This document shows, piece by piece, positions 1-7,284 of a stretch of DNA of 64,000 bases. The notes beneath the pieces are model-generated. The model did not search any database. It worked only from the letters and a program-made list of their open reading frames with translations, and was not told where the DNA came from. Position 1 is the first letter of the stretch, and each line of letters begins with the position of its first letter. The stretch covers positions 1-64,000 of the forward strand of contig CAKZIN010000032.1 in assembly GCA_936933955.1 (NCBI GenBank), given 5' to 3'. This DNA is from an uncultured Sphingopyxis sp. (lineage in GTDB: Bacteria > Pseudomonadota > Alphaproteobacteria > Sphingomonadales > Sphingomonadaceae). The position numbers and the translations under genes are program-made.

Positions 1-1288
1 CTGCGCGAGCGTGGGTAAGGTCGAGCGCGCCGGGGAGCCGCGTGGCTTGCCCCACCAGCGCCGCGCGGGCGGGCGCGAGCAACCGCGCCGCGTCGGGGAT
101 GCGATCCCACGCCTCCACGCGACGAGTGCGCGCCTCGCTCACGCGGCGGGCGAGGAGGTCGACGCGCAGCGTGCAGGCGATGCGGTCAAGCTGCGCGCGC
201 GCATCACCCGAGAGCCGCAGCATGGCGGTGGCGAAGCGCTCCCCCGCCTCGTCGAGCCGCTGGCGCTGCGGAGCGACCAGCCGATCGCGCGAGGGGATGC
301 GGTGCGCGCAATCGTTGAGGCGGTGGCGCCGCTCCCCCGCCTGCCTCGCCCAGCCGCGCAGCAGCCGCGCGGCGACGTCGGCGACTCCGGCCGCAAGCTC
401 GGCGCGCACGGGCACCGCCATCTCCGCCGCGGCGGTCGGGGTCGGCGCCCGACGGTCGGCGGCGTGGTCGATCAGCGTCGTGTCGGTTTCATGCCCGACC
501 GCGCTGATCAGCGGGATGGGAGAGGCGGCGACAGCGCGGACGACCACCTCCTCGTTGAAAGCCCACAGATCCTCGATCGAGCCGCCGCCTCGCGCGACGA
601 TGATGAGGTCGGGGCGCGGGACTGGCCCGCCGGGACGAATCGCGCCGAAGCCGCGGATCGCCGCCGCGACCTCCTCCGCCGCGCCCTGCCCCTGCACGCG
701 CACTGGCCAGACGATGACGCGCGTCGGAAAGCGATCCTCGATGCGGTGGATGATGTCGCGGATGACTGCGCCGGTGGGCGACGTGACGACGCCGATCACG
801 CGCGGCATCGTTGGCAGAGCGCGGGCGTTGGCGAACAGACCTTCCGCCGCGAAACGCTGGCGGTTTTTCTCCAGCAGCGCGAGCAGCGCGCCTTCGCCCG
901 CGAGCTCGAGGCTCTCCACCACAATCTGATATTTGGAGCGCCCGGGGTAGGTGGTGAGCCGACCGGTGGCGATGACGTCGAGCCCGTCCTCCGCGCGAAA
1001 CGCCACGCGCGCGGCGGCGGTGCGCCACATCACCGCGTCCAATGTCGCATCCGCATCTTTGAGGCACATGTAGAGGTGGCCCGACGCAGCGCGCTTGAAG
1101 CCGGAGATCTCCCCCCGCACGCGGACATGCGAAAAGCCGCTTTCCACCGCCTGTTTGAGCGCTGCGGAGAGCGCGGAGACGGAGAGGGGCGCCGCATTGT
1201 CTCCCCTGCCGCTGCGGGCTACCAGCCCGGCGCGGTCCGGCGCTTCGCCGAACGGCAGGCCGGCGCCGGCAAATGGGGAGCCTGACAC
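1..1288 (-). CDS. xseA: Exodeoxyribonuclease VII large subunit (3' end cut by window edge)
   Basis: The large catalytic subunit of exonuclease VII, which with XseB degrades single-stranded DNA from both ends in mismatch and recombination repair. The frame opens at a GTG and stays open to the window edge, about 429 codons, so the C-terminus is missing. The N-terminal OB-fold motif VRGEISGFK and the following GHLYMCLKD lie near residues 57-78, and the family motif YPGRSKYQIVVE lies near residue 113. The GTG is only three bases from the divergent purD ATG, so each promoter must lie inside the other gene unless translation starts further in. A later start would cost some N-terminal residues that are poorly conserved in the family. 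Family identity is firm; the exact start is less so. Confidence 0.9.
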   Translation of the reverse strand, partial: MSGSPFAGAGLPFGEAPDRAGLVARSGRGDNAAPLSVSALSAALKQAVESGFSHVRVRGEISGFKRAASGHLYMCLKDADATLDAVMWRTAAARVAFRAEDGLDVIATGRLTTYPGRSKYQIVVESLELAGEGALLALLEKNRQRFAAEGLFANARALPTMPRVIGVVTSPTGAVIRDIIHRIEDRFPTRVIVWPVRVQGQGAAEEVAAAIRGFGAIRPGGPVPRPDLIIVARGGGSIEDLWAFNEEVVVRAVAASPIPLISAVGHETDTTLIDHAADRRAPTPTAAAEMAVPVRAELAAGVADVAARLLRGWARQAGERRHRLNDCAHRIPSRDRLVAPQRQRLDEAGERFATAMLRLSGDARAQLDRIACTLRVDLLARRVSEARTRRVEAWDRIPDAARLLAPARAALVGQATRLPGALDLTHARA

Positions 1289-1291
1289 GAA

Positions 1292-2551
1292 ATGCGCATC
1301 CTTCTGATCGGTGGGGGTGGCCGCGAACATGCCCTCGCGTGGAAGCTGGCGCAATCGCCGACCCTCTCCAAACTCTTCGCCGCGCCGGGCAATCCGGGCA
1401 TTGCGGAGGTGGCGGAGCTGGTCGCGCTAGATATTGCCGACGGTCGGGGGGTCGTCACGTGGTGCGAAGCCCACGCGATCGACCTCGTCGTCGTCGGGCC
1501 GGAGGCGCCGCTGTGCGCCGGTCTCGGCGATGAGCTACGCAGCGCAGGCATCGCGGTATTCGGCCCCGACGCCGCCGCCGCTCGGCTGGAGGCGAGCAAG
1601 GCCTTCACCAAGAGCATCTGCGCGCGCGCCAATATCCCCACCGCCGCGTGGGTGCGGGTCACCGACGTCGACGCGGCGGACGAGGCGATCGCCCGCTTTG
1701 GCGCGCCGGTGGTGGTCAAGGCCGACGGGCTCGCCGCGGGCAAGGGCGTGGTGGTTGCCACCGACTCCGAAATGGCGCGCCAGGCCGCGCGAGAGGCGCT
1801 CGAGGACGGCCCGGTGGTGATCGAGGAGTTCCTCGAGGGCGAAGAGGCGAGCCTGTTCGCGTTCTCTGATGGTCGGACCGTCGTTCCCTTCGGCAGCGCG
1901 CAGGACCACAAGCGCGTCGGCGACGGCGACACCGGCCCCAACACCGGCGGGATGGGCGCCTACAGTCCCGCGCCGGTGCTCACCCCCGAGCTCGAAGCCC
2001 GCGCGATGGCGGAGATCGTCGCGCCGACTGTAGCGACGCTGGCGGCGGCGGGGCACCCCTATGTCGGCGTGCTCTATGCGGGGCTGATGCTGACCGCCGA
2101 GGGGCCCAAGCTCATCGAATATAATTGCCGCTTCGGCGATCCCGAATGCCAGGTGCTGATGCTGCGATATGAAGGCGACATCGCCGCGCTGTGCATGGCG
2201 GTGGCGAGCGGGCGACTGGCGGAGTTCGACGCGCCCCGCTTCAGCGAAGAGGTTGCGCTGACGATCGTGCTGGCAGCCCAGGGCTATCCCGGCACCCCAA
2301 CAAAGGGCGGCGCGATCCGCGCGCTGGAGGCGGCGGCCGCCGCGGGAGCGACGGTCTTCCACGCGGGCACAGCGCTCGGCGACGATGGCGCGCTGGTGGC
2401 GAGCGGCGGACGCGTGCTCAACGTCTGCGGTAAGGCCCCGACCCTGCGCGAGGCAGCGCGTGTCGCCTATGCCGGAATCGATGCGATCGACTTCGCCGAT
2501 GGCTTTTGCCGCCGCGACATCGGCTGGCGCGAGCTGGCGCGTTTAGGATAG
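1292..2551 (+). CDS. purD: Phosphoribosylamine-glycine ligase (GAR synthetase)
   Basis: Catalyses ATP-dependent joining of glycine to 5-phosphoribosylamine, the second step of de novo purine synthesis, in the cytoplasm. The 419-residue length matches the family. The N-terminal nucleotide-fold signature LIGGGGREHALAWKL is at residues 4-18, and an ATP-grasp core follows with VVVKADGLAAGKGVVVA near residues 141-157. The family signature NTGGMGAYSP is near residue 217 and the metal-binding region FGDPECQ near residue 284. It is divergent from xseA with almost no spacer. The 185-residue membrane protein downstream starts only nine bases after the stop and is probably co-transcribed. Confidence 0.96.
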   Translation: MRILLIGGGGREHALAWKLAQSPTLSKLFAAPGNPGIAEVAELVALDIADGRGVVTWCEAHAIDLVVVGPEAPLCAGLGDELRSAGIAVFGPDAAAARLEASKAFTKSICARANIPTAAWVRVTDVDAADEAIARFGAPVVVKADGLAAGKGVVVATDSEMARQAAREALEDGPVVIEEFLEGEEASLFAFSDGRTVVPFGSAQDHKRVGDGDTGPNTGGMGAYSPAPVLTPELEARAMAEIVAPTVATLAAAGHPYVGVLYAGLMLTAEGPKLIEYNCRFGDPECQVLMLRYEGDIAALCMAVASGRLAEFDAPRFSEEVALTIVLAAQGYPGTPTKGGAIRALEAAAAAGATVFHAGTALGDDGALVASGGRVLNVCGKAPTLREAARVAYAGIDAIDFADGFCRRDIGWRELARLG

Positions 2552-2560
2552 GAAGCGCCG

Positions 2561-3118
2561 ATGATCGACCTCAACGCCATCGACCCCGCGCTGCTGTGGG
2601 GCGCCGTCATCGCCGCCGCGCTGCTCGTTACACTGTTGTTTGCGCGGCTGTTCCTGCGCCGCTCCAGCACCAATCGCCTACCCGACGCTCCCGCGGCTCG
2701 CCCCGAGGGTCGCCTTGAGCCGCGTCGGCCGGAGATCGAGGCGGCGCAGCGGGTCGAGTTCGCACCCCCACCGCCCCCGGTTGCCGCGCCGCTCGATACG
2801 TCTGCGGCTGAGCGCGCGGACCTCGCCGCCGACCGCCCGGCGATCGCGCCAGCCAACGGCGCACCCGATCAGCTGTCGCGGATGAAGGGGGTGGGGCCCA
2901 AACTCTCCGCACGTCTCGCGGAGCTGGGGGTGACGCGGTTCGATCAAATCGCCGCATGGACCGACGCCGACGTGGCCGAAGTCGACCGCTTCCTCGGCAC
3001 CTTTCAGGGCCGCATCGCCCGCGACAACTGGGTCGAACAAGCGCGCCTCCTAGCCGCAGGAGACGACAGCGGTTACGCAGCCCGGTTCGGGGCGGTCACG
3101 CCGGGTAACGCGGGCTAG
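2561..3118 (+). CDS. Membrane-anchored helix-hairpin-helix protein of unknown function
   Basis: A 185-residue protein with one predicted N-terminal transmembrane helix (about residues 10-32), a proline/alanine-rich linker, and a C-terminal helix-hairpin-helix-like domain. The domain contains LSRMKGVGPKLSARLAELGV near residues 107-126 followed by TRFDQIAAWT. Related 'GxGPK...L..LGV.rfdQIA.W' domains occur in alphaproteobacterial proteins, often as C-terminal extensions of unrelated proteins, and are thought to bind nucleic acid or mediate contacts. The start ATG follows purD closely with GGAAG upstream. A DNA-contacting membrane anchor is possible, but that is inference. No enzyme motif is visible. 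Confidence 0.75.
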   Translation: MIDLNAIDPALLWGAVIAAALLVTLLFARLFLRRSSTNRLPDAPAARPEGRLEPRRPEIEAAQRVEFAPPPPPVAAPLDTSAAERADLAADRPAIAPANGAPDQLSRMKGVGPKLSARLAELGVTRFDQIAAWTDADVAEVDRFLGTFQGRIARDNWVEQARLLAAGDDSGYAARFGAVTPGNAG

Positions 3119-3138
3119 CGGAACGCGCTCCGATCCAC

Positions 3139-3276
3139 GTCACGCTGAACGTTCAGGGTGACAAGGTCATTTGGCGGCGAAGCTCTACGATCCAAACGAC
3201 GGCCAACGCCGCCGGTGTCGGAGCCGAACCCGGAACTAAGCCGGGGTGACACGCGACGTCGGCGGCTTCCGCCGCC
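3139..3276. repeat. Cluster of short intergenic palindromes
   Basis: The spacer between the HhH protein and rpmG holds three hairpin-forming pieces. The first is a near-perfect palindrome CACGCTGAAC/GTTCAGGGTG (about 3141-3160, one mismatch). The second, CCCGGAACTAAGCCGGGGTGAC (3229-3250), resembles the repeat family also seen near 12.8 and 20.5 kb. The third is GGCGGC-TTCC-GCCGCC (3261-3276), just downstream of the rpmG stop on the minus strand. The last lacks a T-run, so any terminator role is uncertain. Confidence 0.5.
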
Positions 3277-3287
3277 AACGGCTTACG

Positions 3288-3455
3288 TCACTTGATCTTG
3301 GCTTCCTTGAACTCGACATGCTTGCGCGCGACGGGGTCGTACTTGCGGAAGCTCATCTTCTCGGTCTGGTTGCGCGGGTTTTTCTTCGTCACGTAGAAGA
3401 AGCCCGTGTCGGCAGTGCTGACGAGCTTGATCTTGACGGTGGTCGGCTTGGCCAT
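3288..3455 (-). CDS. rpmG: 50S ribosomal protein L33
   Basis: A 55-residue structural protein of the large ribosomal subunit. It starts MAKPTTVKIKLVSTA and ends KHVEFKEAKIK, the typical alphaproteobacterial L33, which lacks the CxxC zinc pairs found in some other lineages. The start was placed at the internal ATG preceded by AGGAA, because the longer open frame upstream is not L33-like and would begin close to the predicted transcription start. It is monocistronic between two oppositely oriented genes. Its leader contains a strong terminator-like hairpin, described separately. Confidence 0.95.
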   Translation of the reverse strand: MAKPTTVKIKLVSTADTGFFYVTKKNPRNQTEKMSFRKYDPVARKHVEFKEAKIK

Positions 3456-3484
3456 GACCGGGTTCCTGAAAGCGTTGGGACAAT

Positions 3485-3509
3485 AAAAAAGGGCAGCGCT
3501 GGGCTGCCC
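3485..3509 (-). terminator. Intrinsic-terminator-like hairpin in the rpmG leader
   Basis: On the minus strand a perfect 7-bp stem (GGGCAGC/GCTGCCC, 5-base loop) is followed directly by six T residues. This lies 29 bases upstream of the rpmG ATG and only a few bases after the predicted start of transcription. It has the exact form of a rho-independent terminator. Its position suggests attenuation of rpmG, release of a very short RNA, or simply a 5' stabilising stem. No minus-strand gene ends here. Confidence 0.6.
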
Positions 3510-3521
3510 GCTGGGCCGCGC

Positions 3522-3550
3522 CGATAAAGAGAGTCGGGGTCGATTGTCAA
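3522..3550 (-). promoter_or_regulatory. Predicted sigma-70-type promoter of rpmG
   Basis: On the minus strand TTGACA (3550-3545) is separated by exactly 17 bases from TTATCG (3527-3522). The -35 box is a perfect consensus and the -10 box matches partly. Predicted initiation near 3515 would put the terminator-like hairpin almost at the 5' end of the transcript. Confidence 0.55.
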
Positions 3551-3645
3551 CCCGCCGCGGCGCTCCGCCCTGCCCCAATCGGGGCTTTCGCTTCGCGCGG
3601 GGGGTGATAGCATCGCCGAGCATTCGCAATTCAACGGGGGCAGTG

Positions 3646-4599
3646 ATGATCGAGCGAGCTTTGTTGTGGACGACGGCGGCGGTCGCGCTGGCGGTGTCGG
3701 GCGCCGTTGCTGCGCAGACCCGCGCGGGTGGGACTCCCCCGCCCGTCCGCGCGGCGGCTCAGTCGCAGGCGCGCGATTCGGGGCGCAGTGCTCCGCTCCC
3801 TCCGGCTATCGAGCTCGGGCGTACGGTTCGTGGATCGGTCGCGCCCGCCTCTAACGTGTGCGGCACCCCCGACCCACGCATGCCGAGCTGGTCGATCACC
3901 CTCCCCGCCAACAGCCGCATTCAGGCGGTGATGACCGCGGACGATTTCGACACCATGCTGGAGATCGGTCGCTACGAAGGGTGCGAGTGGATCAGCCTGG
4001 GGCAGAATGACGACGGCGGCGGGCCCAATGACGGGCTCAATAGCCGGCTGATCGCCAATATTCGCGATGCCGGCACCTATATCCTGCGCGGCACGGCGCT
4101 CGCCGACAGCGGATCGGGCGCCTATGCGCTCACCGTGACGCAGCTGCCCCCCGCGGCGCGCACGCCCGAACCCATCCCGATCGCGCTTGGCTCGCGTGCC
4201 GAGGGGCGGCTGACCCAGTCCGACGCGAGCCTGCCCAACGACGGCGACAGCAATTCGCTGGTCGACAGCGGGCGACCCTACCGCCTCTACAGCTTTTCGG
4301 GGCGCGCGGGGGATCGCTACGAACTGACGCTTCGGTCGAGCGAGTTCGATTCGTTCCTTGAGGTGGGGACGATGACTCCGCTGGGCTTTTCGACCGTCCA
4401 GTCGAACGACGACGGTGGCAAGGAGGGCGACAACCTCAACAGCCGGGTCGTCATCAACTTCGCTACCGACGGCACGGTGCTGGCGCGGGTAAGCCCGCTG
4501 GGGCCGGCGACCGGGCGCTACACCCTGTCGCTCGACCGCGCCAAGGCGGAGGAAACCACCACGCGTCGCCCGCGGAGCCCGCGCGGCGGCGGCCAGTAA
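3646..4599 (+). CDS. Secreted protein with two PPC-like repeats
   Basis: A 317-residue exported protein of unknown function. An N-terminal signal peptide (residues 1 to about 23, ending AVAAQ) is followed by two beta-rich repeats of about 110 residues. Each starts with LGRTVRGSV or LGSRAEGRL and carries the same block (NDDGGGPNDGLNSR, then NDDGGKEGDNLNSR). This looks like the bacterial pre-peptidase C-terminal (PPC) fold, which normally accompanies secreted proteases, but no protease domain is present. The ATG at this position was chosen because it begins the signal peptide and has GGGGG upstream; the frame is open 34 codons further. It could bind ligands or serve as a periplasmic accessory. 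Confidence 0.7.
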   Translation: MIERALLWTTAAVALAVSGAVAAQTRAGGTPPPVRAAAQSQARDSGRSAPLPPAIELGRTVRGSVAPASNVCGTPDPRMPSWSITLPANSRIQAVMTADDFDTMLEIGRYEGCEWISLGQNDDGGGPNDGLNSRLIANIRDAGTYILRGTALADSGSGAYALTVTQLPPAARTPEPIPIALGSRAEGRLTQSDASLPNDGDSNSLVDSGRPYRLYSFSGRAGDRYELTLRSSEFDSFLEVGTMTPLGFSTVQSNDDGGKEGDNLNSRVVINFATDGTVLARVSPLGPATGRYTLSLDRAKAEETTTRRPRSPRGGGQ

Positions 4600-4683
4600 G
4601 CCGCGAGGCGCGTTCTCCGTCGAGCGCGGGCGCCGTCTGGCGCGCGTGAGGCTGAGGGCGATGCCTGCGGCCGGAAGCGGTGC

Positions 4684-4781
4684 GTGCCCCTGCGAAGGCA
4701 GGGCCCATCTCCTGCGCCCTCAACCGAGTAACGCGGCCGGGGGAGGAACCTCGTGATGGGCCCCTGCCTTCGCAGGGGCAC
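4684..4781. repeat. Inverted pair of REP-like palindromes (family with CCCCTGC...GCAGGGGC core)
   Basis: The left arm GTGCCCCTGCGAAGGCAG plus GGCCCAT (4684-4708) is mirrored by ATGGGCCCCTGCCTTCGCAG plus GGGCAC (4756-4781), nearly perfect inverted copies separated by 47 bases. A second member of the same family is at 59561-59660. The arrangement (two palindromes head to head in an intergenic space) resembles REP/BIME-type elements mobilised by REP-associated tyrosine transposases. No such transposase is in this window. Confidence 0.75.
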
Positions 4782-4989
4782 GTTGACCCAGTCTGAGAAG
4801 CGCAACCTGCACGAGAGCTCGTAGGACTGCTGCGATGCGGCTGCTCTGAACGCGGTAGTTTCTAACAACGGACACGTCGCAGCGCGTGTCGCCTGGTTCA
4901 AGTCCTTACCAACGACCCGGGTCGAGCACGCGATCCCCGGGCGCCTCTCGCACTGCTCCCCGCGCGCTCTCCTGCAGCGAGCCGAAACG

Positions 4990-5021
4990 AAAAAAGGCGG
5001 CGGTCCGTTACGACCGCCGCC
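4990..5021 (-). terminator. Rho-independent terminator of the cold-shock gene
   Basis: On the minus strand a perfect 10-bp stem (GGCGGCGGTC/GACCGCCGCC, 6-base loop) is followed by six T residues. It lies about 30 bases after the stop of the double cold-shock-domain gene. Confidence 0.85.
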
Positions 5022-5051
5022 CTTCGTTCGATTCGCCGTGGCGTAACCGGG

Positions 5052-5831
5052 TCAGGCCCCGCCGAGGTTCACCGCGCTATACTTGCCGCGATCGTCGACC
5101 TCGATGTCGAAGGCGAGCCGGTCGCCTTCGTTGAGGGCATGCATGCCGGCGCGTTCGACCGCGCTGATGTGCACGAAGCAGTCTGCGCCGCCGTCGTCGC
5201 GCTTGATGAAGCCGAAGCCCTTCGATCCGTTGAAGAACTTCACTTCACCCGTGGCGCGTTCGCCGGTCAGCTGGCGCCGTGCGCGCTGCGGACGGTCACC
5301 GCCCATGCCGCCGCCGGGGCCACCGGCGCCCGGTGCGTCGAGCGGAAGCTGTTCGCCGGTGATGCCGATGTCGGTCGCGCTGATGCGACCGTTGCGGTCG
5401 ACCAGCGTGAACTTGATCGTCTGACCCGAGGCGAGCCCTTCAAGCCCGGCCTGCTCGACCGCGCTGATGTGGACGAACACATCTTCGCCGCCATCGTCTC
5501 GCGCGACGAAGCCGAAGCCCTTGTCACGATTGAAAAATTTTACGGCACCGGTGCCTTCACCAATGACCTGGGCCGGCATCTGCGGACGCGGGCCGCGGTT
5601 GAAACCGCCGCCACCACCACCGCCGCCGTAGCCGCCGCCACCGCCGCCACGGTCACCGCCGTAGCCGCCGCCGGCATAACCGCCGCCGCCGCCACCAAAG
5701 CCACCGCCGCCGAAACCGCCGTCGCCGCCACCGCCGTAAAAATCGCCGCCGCCGCCGCCGAAATCGTCACGCTTGCCGCCGCGCCGGTGGCCAGTCTTGC
5801 CGCCACCGCGGCGTTCCCGATCAAAACTCAT
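5052..5831 (-). CDS. Tandem cold-shock-domain protein with glycine-rich N-terminal tail
   Basis: A 259-residue predicted RNA/ssDNA-binding protein. Residues about 1-80 form a low-complexity Gly/Arg/Tyr/Asp-rich tail with GGGG runs and RGG-like pieces. Two cold-shock domains follow, at about 92-160 and 192-257. Each has the RNP1-type motif (KGFGFVARDD and KGFGFIKRDD) and the RNP2-type motif (VFVHISAVE and CFVHISAVE). Typical cold-shock proteins are about 70 residues with a single domain; double-domain forms occur in alphaproteobacteria, but the long Gly-rich tail is notable. It has its own terminator and is divergent from the RNase D-like gene. A role as RNA chaperone is inferred from the domains. 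Confidence 0.88.
   Translation of the reverse strand: MSFDRERRGGGKTGHRRGGKRDDFGGGGGDFYGGGGDGGFGGGGFGGGGGGYAGGGYGGDRGGGGGGYGGGGGGGGFNRGPRPQMPAQVIGEGTGAVKFFNRDKGFGFVARDDGGEDVFVHISAVEQAGLEGLASGQTIKFTLVDRNGRISATDIGITGEQLPLDAPGAGGPGGGMGGDRPQRARRQLTGERATGEVKFFNGSKGFGFIKRDDGGADCFVHISAVERAGMHALNEGDRLAFDIEVDDRGKYSAVNLGGA
5590..5775. repeat. GCC/CCG trinucleotide-rich low-complexity tract
   Basis: Almost uninterrupted (CCG)n/(GCC)n-type repeats, the DNA behind the glycine-rich tail of the cold-shock-domain protein. Such tracts can change length by slippage in whole codons without breaking the frame. Confidence 0.7.
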
Positions 5832-6028
5832 CTGCTGTTACTTCACTCATATCATGGCCAGGGCGGAGCATCCGTCGAGCGGAGAGGCGCACGCCGGCCG
5901 GATTCGCTTTTTCCGGCCATCGTCGTGGATAGCAGCCTTTACGCGCAACGCGAGCAAAAACATGAACGCCGCACAACAAGCCGCGCCGCCACTGGTGCCG
6001 CCCCTCCCGCGCGCCTATGGCGGGGGCG

Positions 6029-6646
6029 ATGAGCGTTTATTTTCACGAAGAAGATCTGCCCGCCGACGTGCTCGCCCCTGGCCCGGTCGCCGTCGATACC
6101 GAGGCGATGGGGCTGAAGCCCGGCCGCGACCGGCTGTGCCTGGTGCAGATCGCGGATGGGCGGGGCGATGAACATCTCGTCCGCTTCGGCCCCGCGAGCG
6201 ATTACGCCGCGCCCAACCTGCGCGCGGTGCTGGGCGATCCTGCAAGGCTGAAGCTTTACCATTTCGCACGCTTCGACCTCGCGGTGATCGAGCGTTACCT
6301 GCGCGTCACGGCGGCGCCGGTCTATTGCACCAAGGTCGCATCGCGGCTGGTGCGCACCTACACCGATCGCCACGGCCTCAAGGAACTGGTGCGCGAGCTG
6401 TGCGGCCAGGAAATCTCCAAGCAGCAACAGACCAGCGACTGGGGTGCAGCAGAGATCAGCGACGCGCAGCGCGACTATGCCGCGAGCGACGTGCGTTTCC
6501 TGCATCGCATGAAGGAGGCGCTCGACGAACGGCTCGCCCGCGAAGGGCGCACCGCGCTGGCGCAGGCCTGCTTCGATTTCCTCCCCGTGCGCGCCCGCCT
6601 CGACCTCGCCGGTTGGGACGAGGTGGACATTTTCGCGCACGCCTGA
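6029..6646 (+). CDS. RNase D-like 3'-5' exonuclease
   Basis: A 205-residue DEDDy-family exonuclease domain protein, expected to trim structured RNA 3' ends. Motif I is VDTEAMGL near residue 22, motif II lies in HFARFDLAVIERYL near residues 81-94, and motif III with its tyrosine is in RDYAASDVRFLHRM near 152-165. It is much shorter than E. coli RNase D because it lacks the HRDC domains, as is usual for the short alphaproteobacterial form. I start it at the ATG with GGGGGCG upstream; an ATG four codons earlier (6017) is also possible. Its stop overlaps the lptC start (TGATG), indicating co-translation with the LPS-export genes. Confidence 0.85.
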   Translation: MSVYFHEEDLPADVLAPGPVAVDTEAMGLKPGRDRLCLVQIADGRGDEHLVRFGPASDYAAPNLRAVLGDPARLKLYHFARFDLAVIERYLRVTAAPVYCTKVASRLVRTYTDRHGLKELVRELCGQEISKQQQTSDWGAAEISDAQRDYAASDVRFLHRMKEALDERLAREGRTALAQACFDFLPVRARLDLAGWDEVDIFAHA

Positions 6647-7281
6647 TGTCCGCCGCCGCCGATCATCTGCGCGACGACCGCCGCCGCTGGGCGCGGCCGG
6701 GGAGCGCGCACGATGCGCTGGTGCGGCTCTTGAAGCTGCTGCTGCCGGTCGCGGTGGGCGCGGTGCTGGCGTGGCTGGTGCTCGCCCCGTTCGCGCGCGG
6801 GGGGAGCGAGATCGGCTTCCTCCTCGACAAGAACCGGGCGGAGGTCGCGCCGCAGCGGCTGCGGGTCGAAGCGGCGCGCTACACCGGCACTGACGATAAC
6901 GGCCGCCGCTTCACGCTGACCGCCGCCGAAGCGGTCCAGCGCAGCAACGCCGATCCCCTCGTGCGGATGCGCGACCTGACTGCGGCAATGACGCTCGACG
7001 ACGGGCCTGCGACGCTCGCCGCGCCCGATGCGAACTTCGACCCCGCCGCCGACACCGTGCGTGCAAGCGGGCCGCTGCGGCTGATCGCCGCTGGGGGCTA
7101 CAGGCTCGAGGCGCGGGGGGTCGCAGTCGACCTCCGCCGTCGCAACGTGAGCGGTGCTGGCGGCGTTTCGGGCTCGTTGCCGGTGGGCACCTTTACCGCC
7201 AACCGGCTCGAAGCCGACCTCGATACGCGCGTCGTCCGGCTGGTCGGAAATGCGCGGTTGCACATCAACCAGGGACTTTAG
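6646..7281 (+). CDS. lptC: LPS export inner-membrane/periplasmic protein LptC
   Basis: A 211-residue bitopic protein linking the LptBFG transporter to periplasmic LptA in lipopolysaccharide export. A cytoplasmic N-terminus precedes one transmembrane helix (about residues 25-45). The periplasmic part contains the family's LTA-, RM.DL- and LDDG-type beta-strand pattern and ends with NARLHINQGL. The start codon overlaps the upstream stop, and lptA begins three bases after this stop. The LptC-LptA-LptB order that follows is the standard alphaproteobacterial arrangement and supports a weakly conserved sequence. Confidence 0.88.
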   Translation: MSAAADHLRDDRRRWARPGSAHDALVRLLKLLLPVAVGAVLAWLVLAPFARGGSEIGFLLDKNRAEVAPQRLRVEAARYTGTDDNGRRFTLTAAEAVQRSNADPLVRMRDLTAAMTLDDGPATLAAPDANFDPAADTVRASGPLRLIAAGGYRLEARGVAVDLRRRNVSGAGGVSGSLPVGTFTANRLEADLDTRVVRLVGNARLHINQGL

Positions 7282-7284
7282 ATC

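Larger units (their letters stand above)
4600..5051. other. Intergenic region without a gene
   Basis: About 450 bases between the PPC-repeat protein and the cold-shock gene. It holds the palindromic repeat pair at 4684-4781 and the cold-shock gene terminator at 4990-5021. No open frame here has family features, and I could not fold a tRNA. Confidence 0.6.

Noticed and set aside
4880..4915. GGTTCAAGTCC resembling a tRNA T-arm
   Set aside because: The flanking bases do not pair into a T-stem, and no acceptor or anticodon stem could be built around it.
5139..6032. Long open frame antisense to the cold-shock gene
   Set aside because: Its Ala/Thr-rich translation is just the complement of glycine codons; no family features, and it starts inside the cold-shock coding region.
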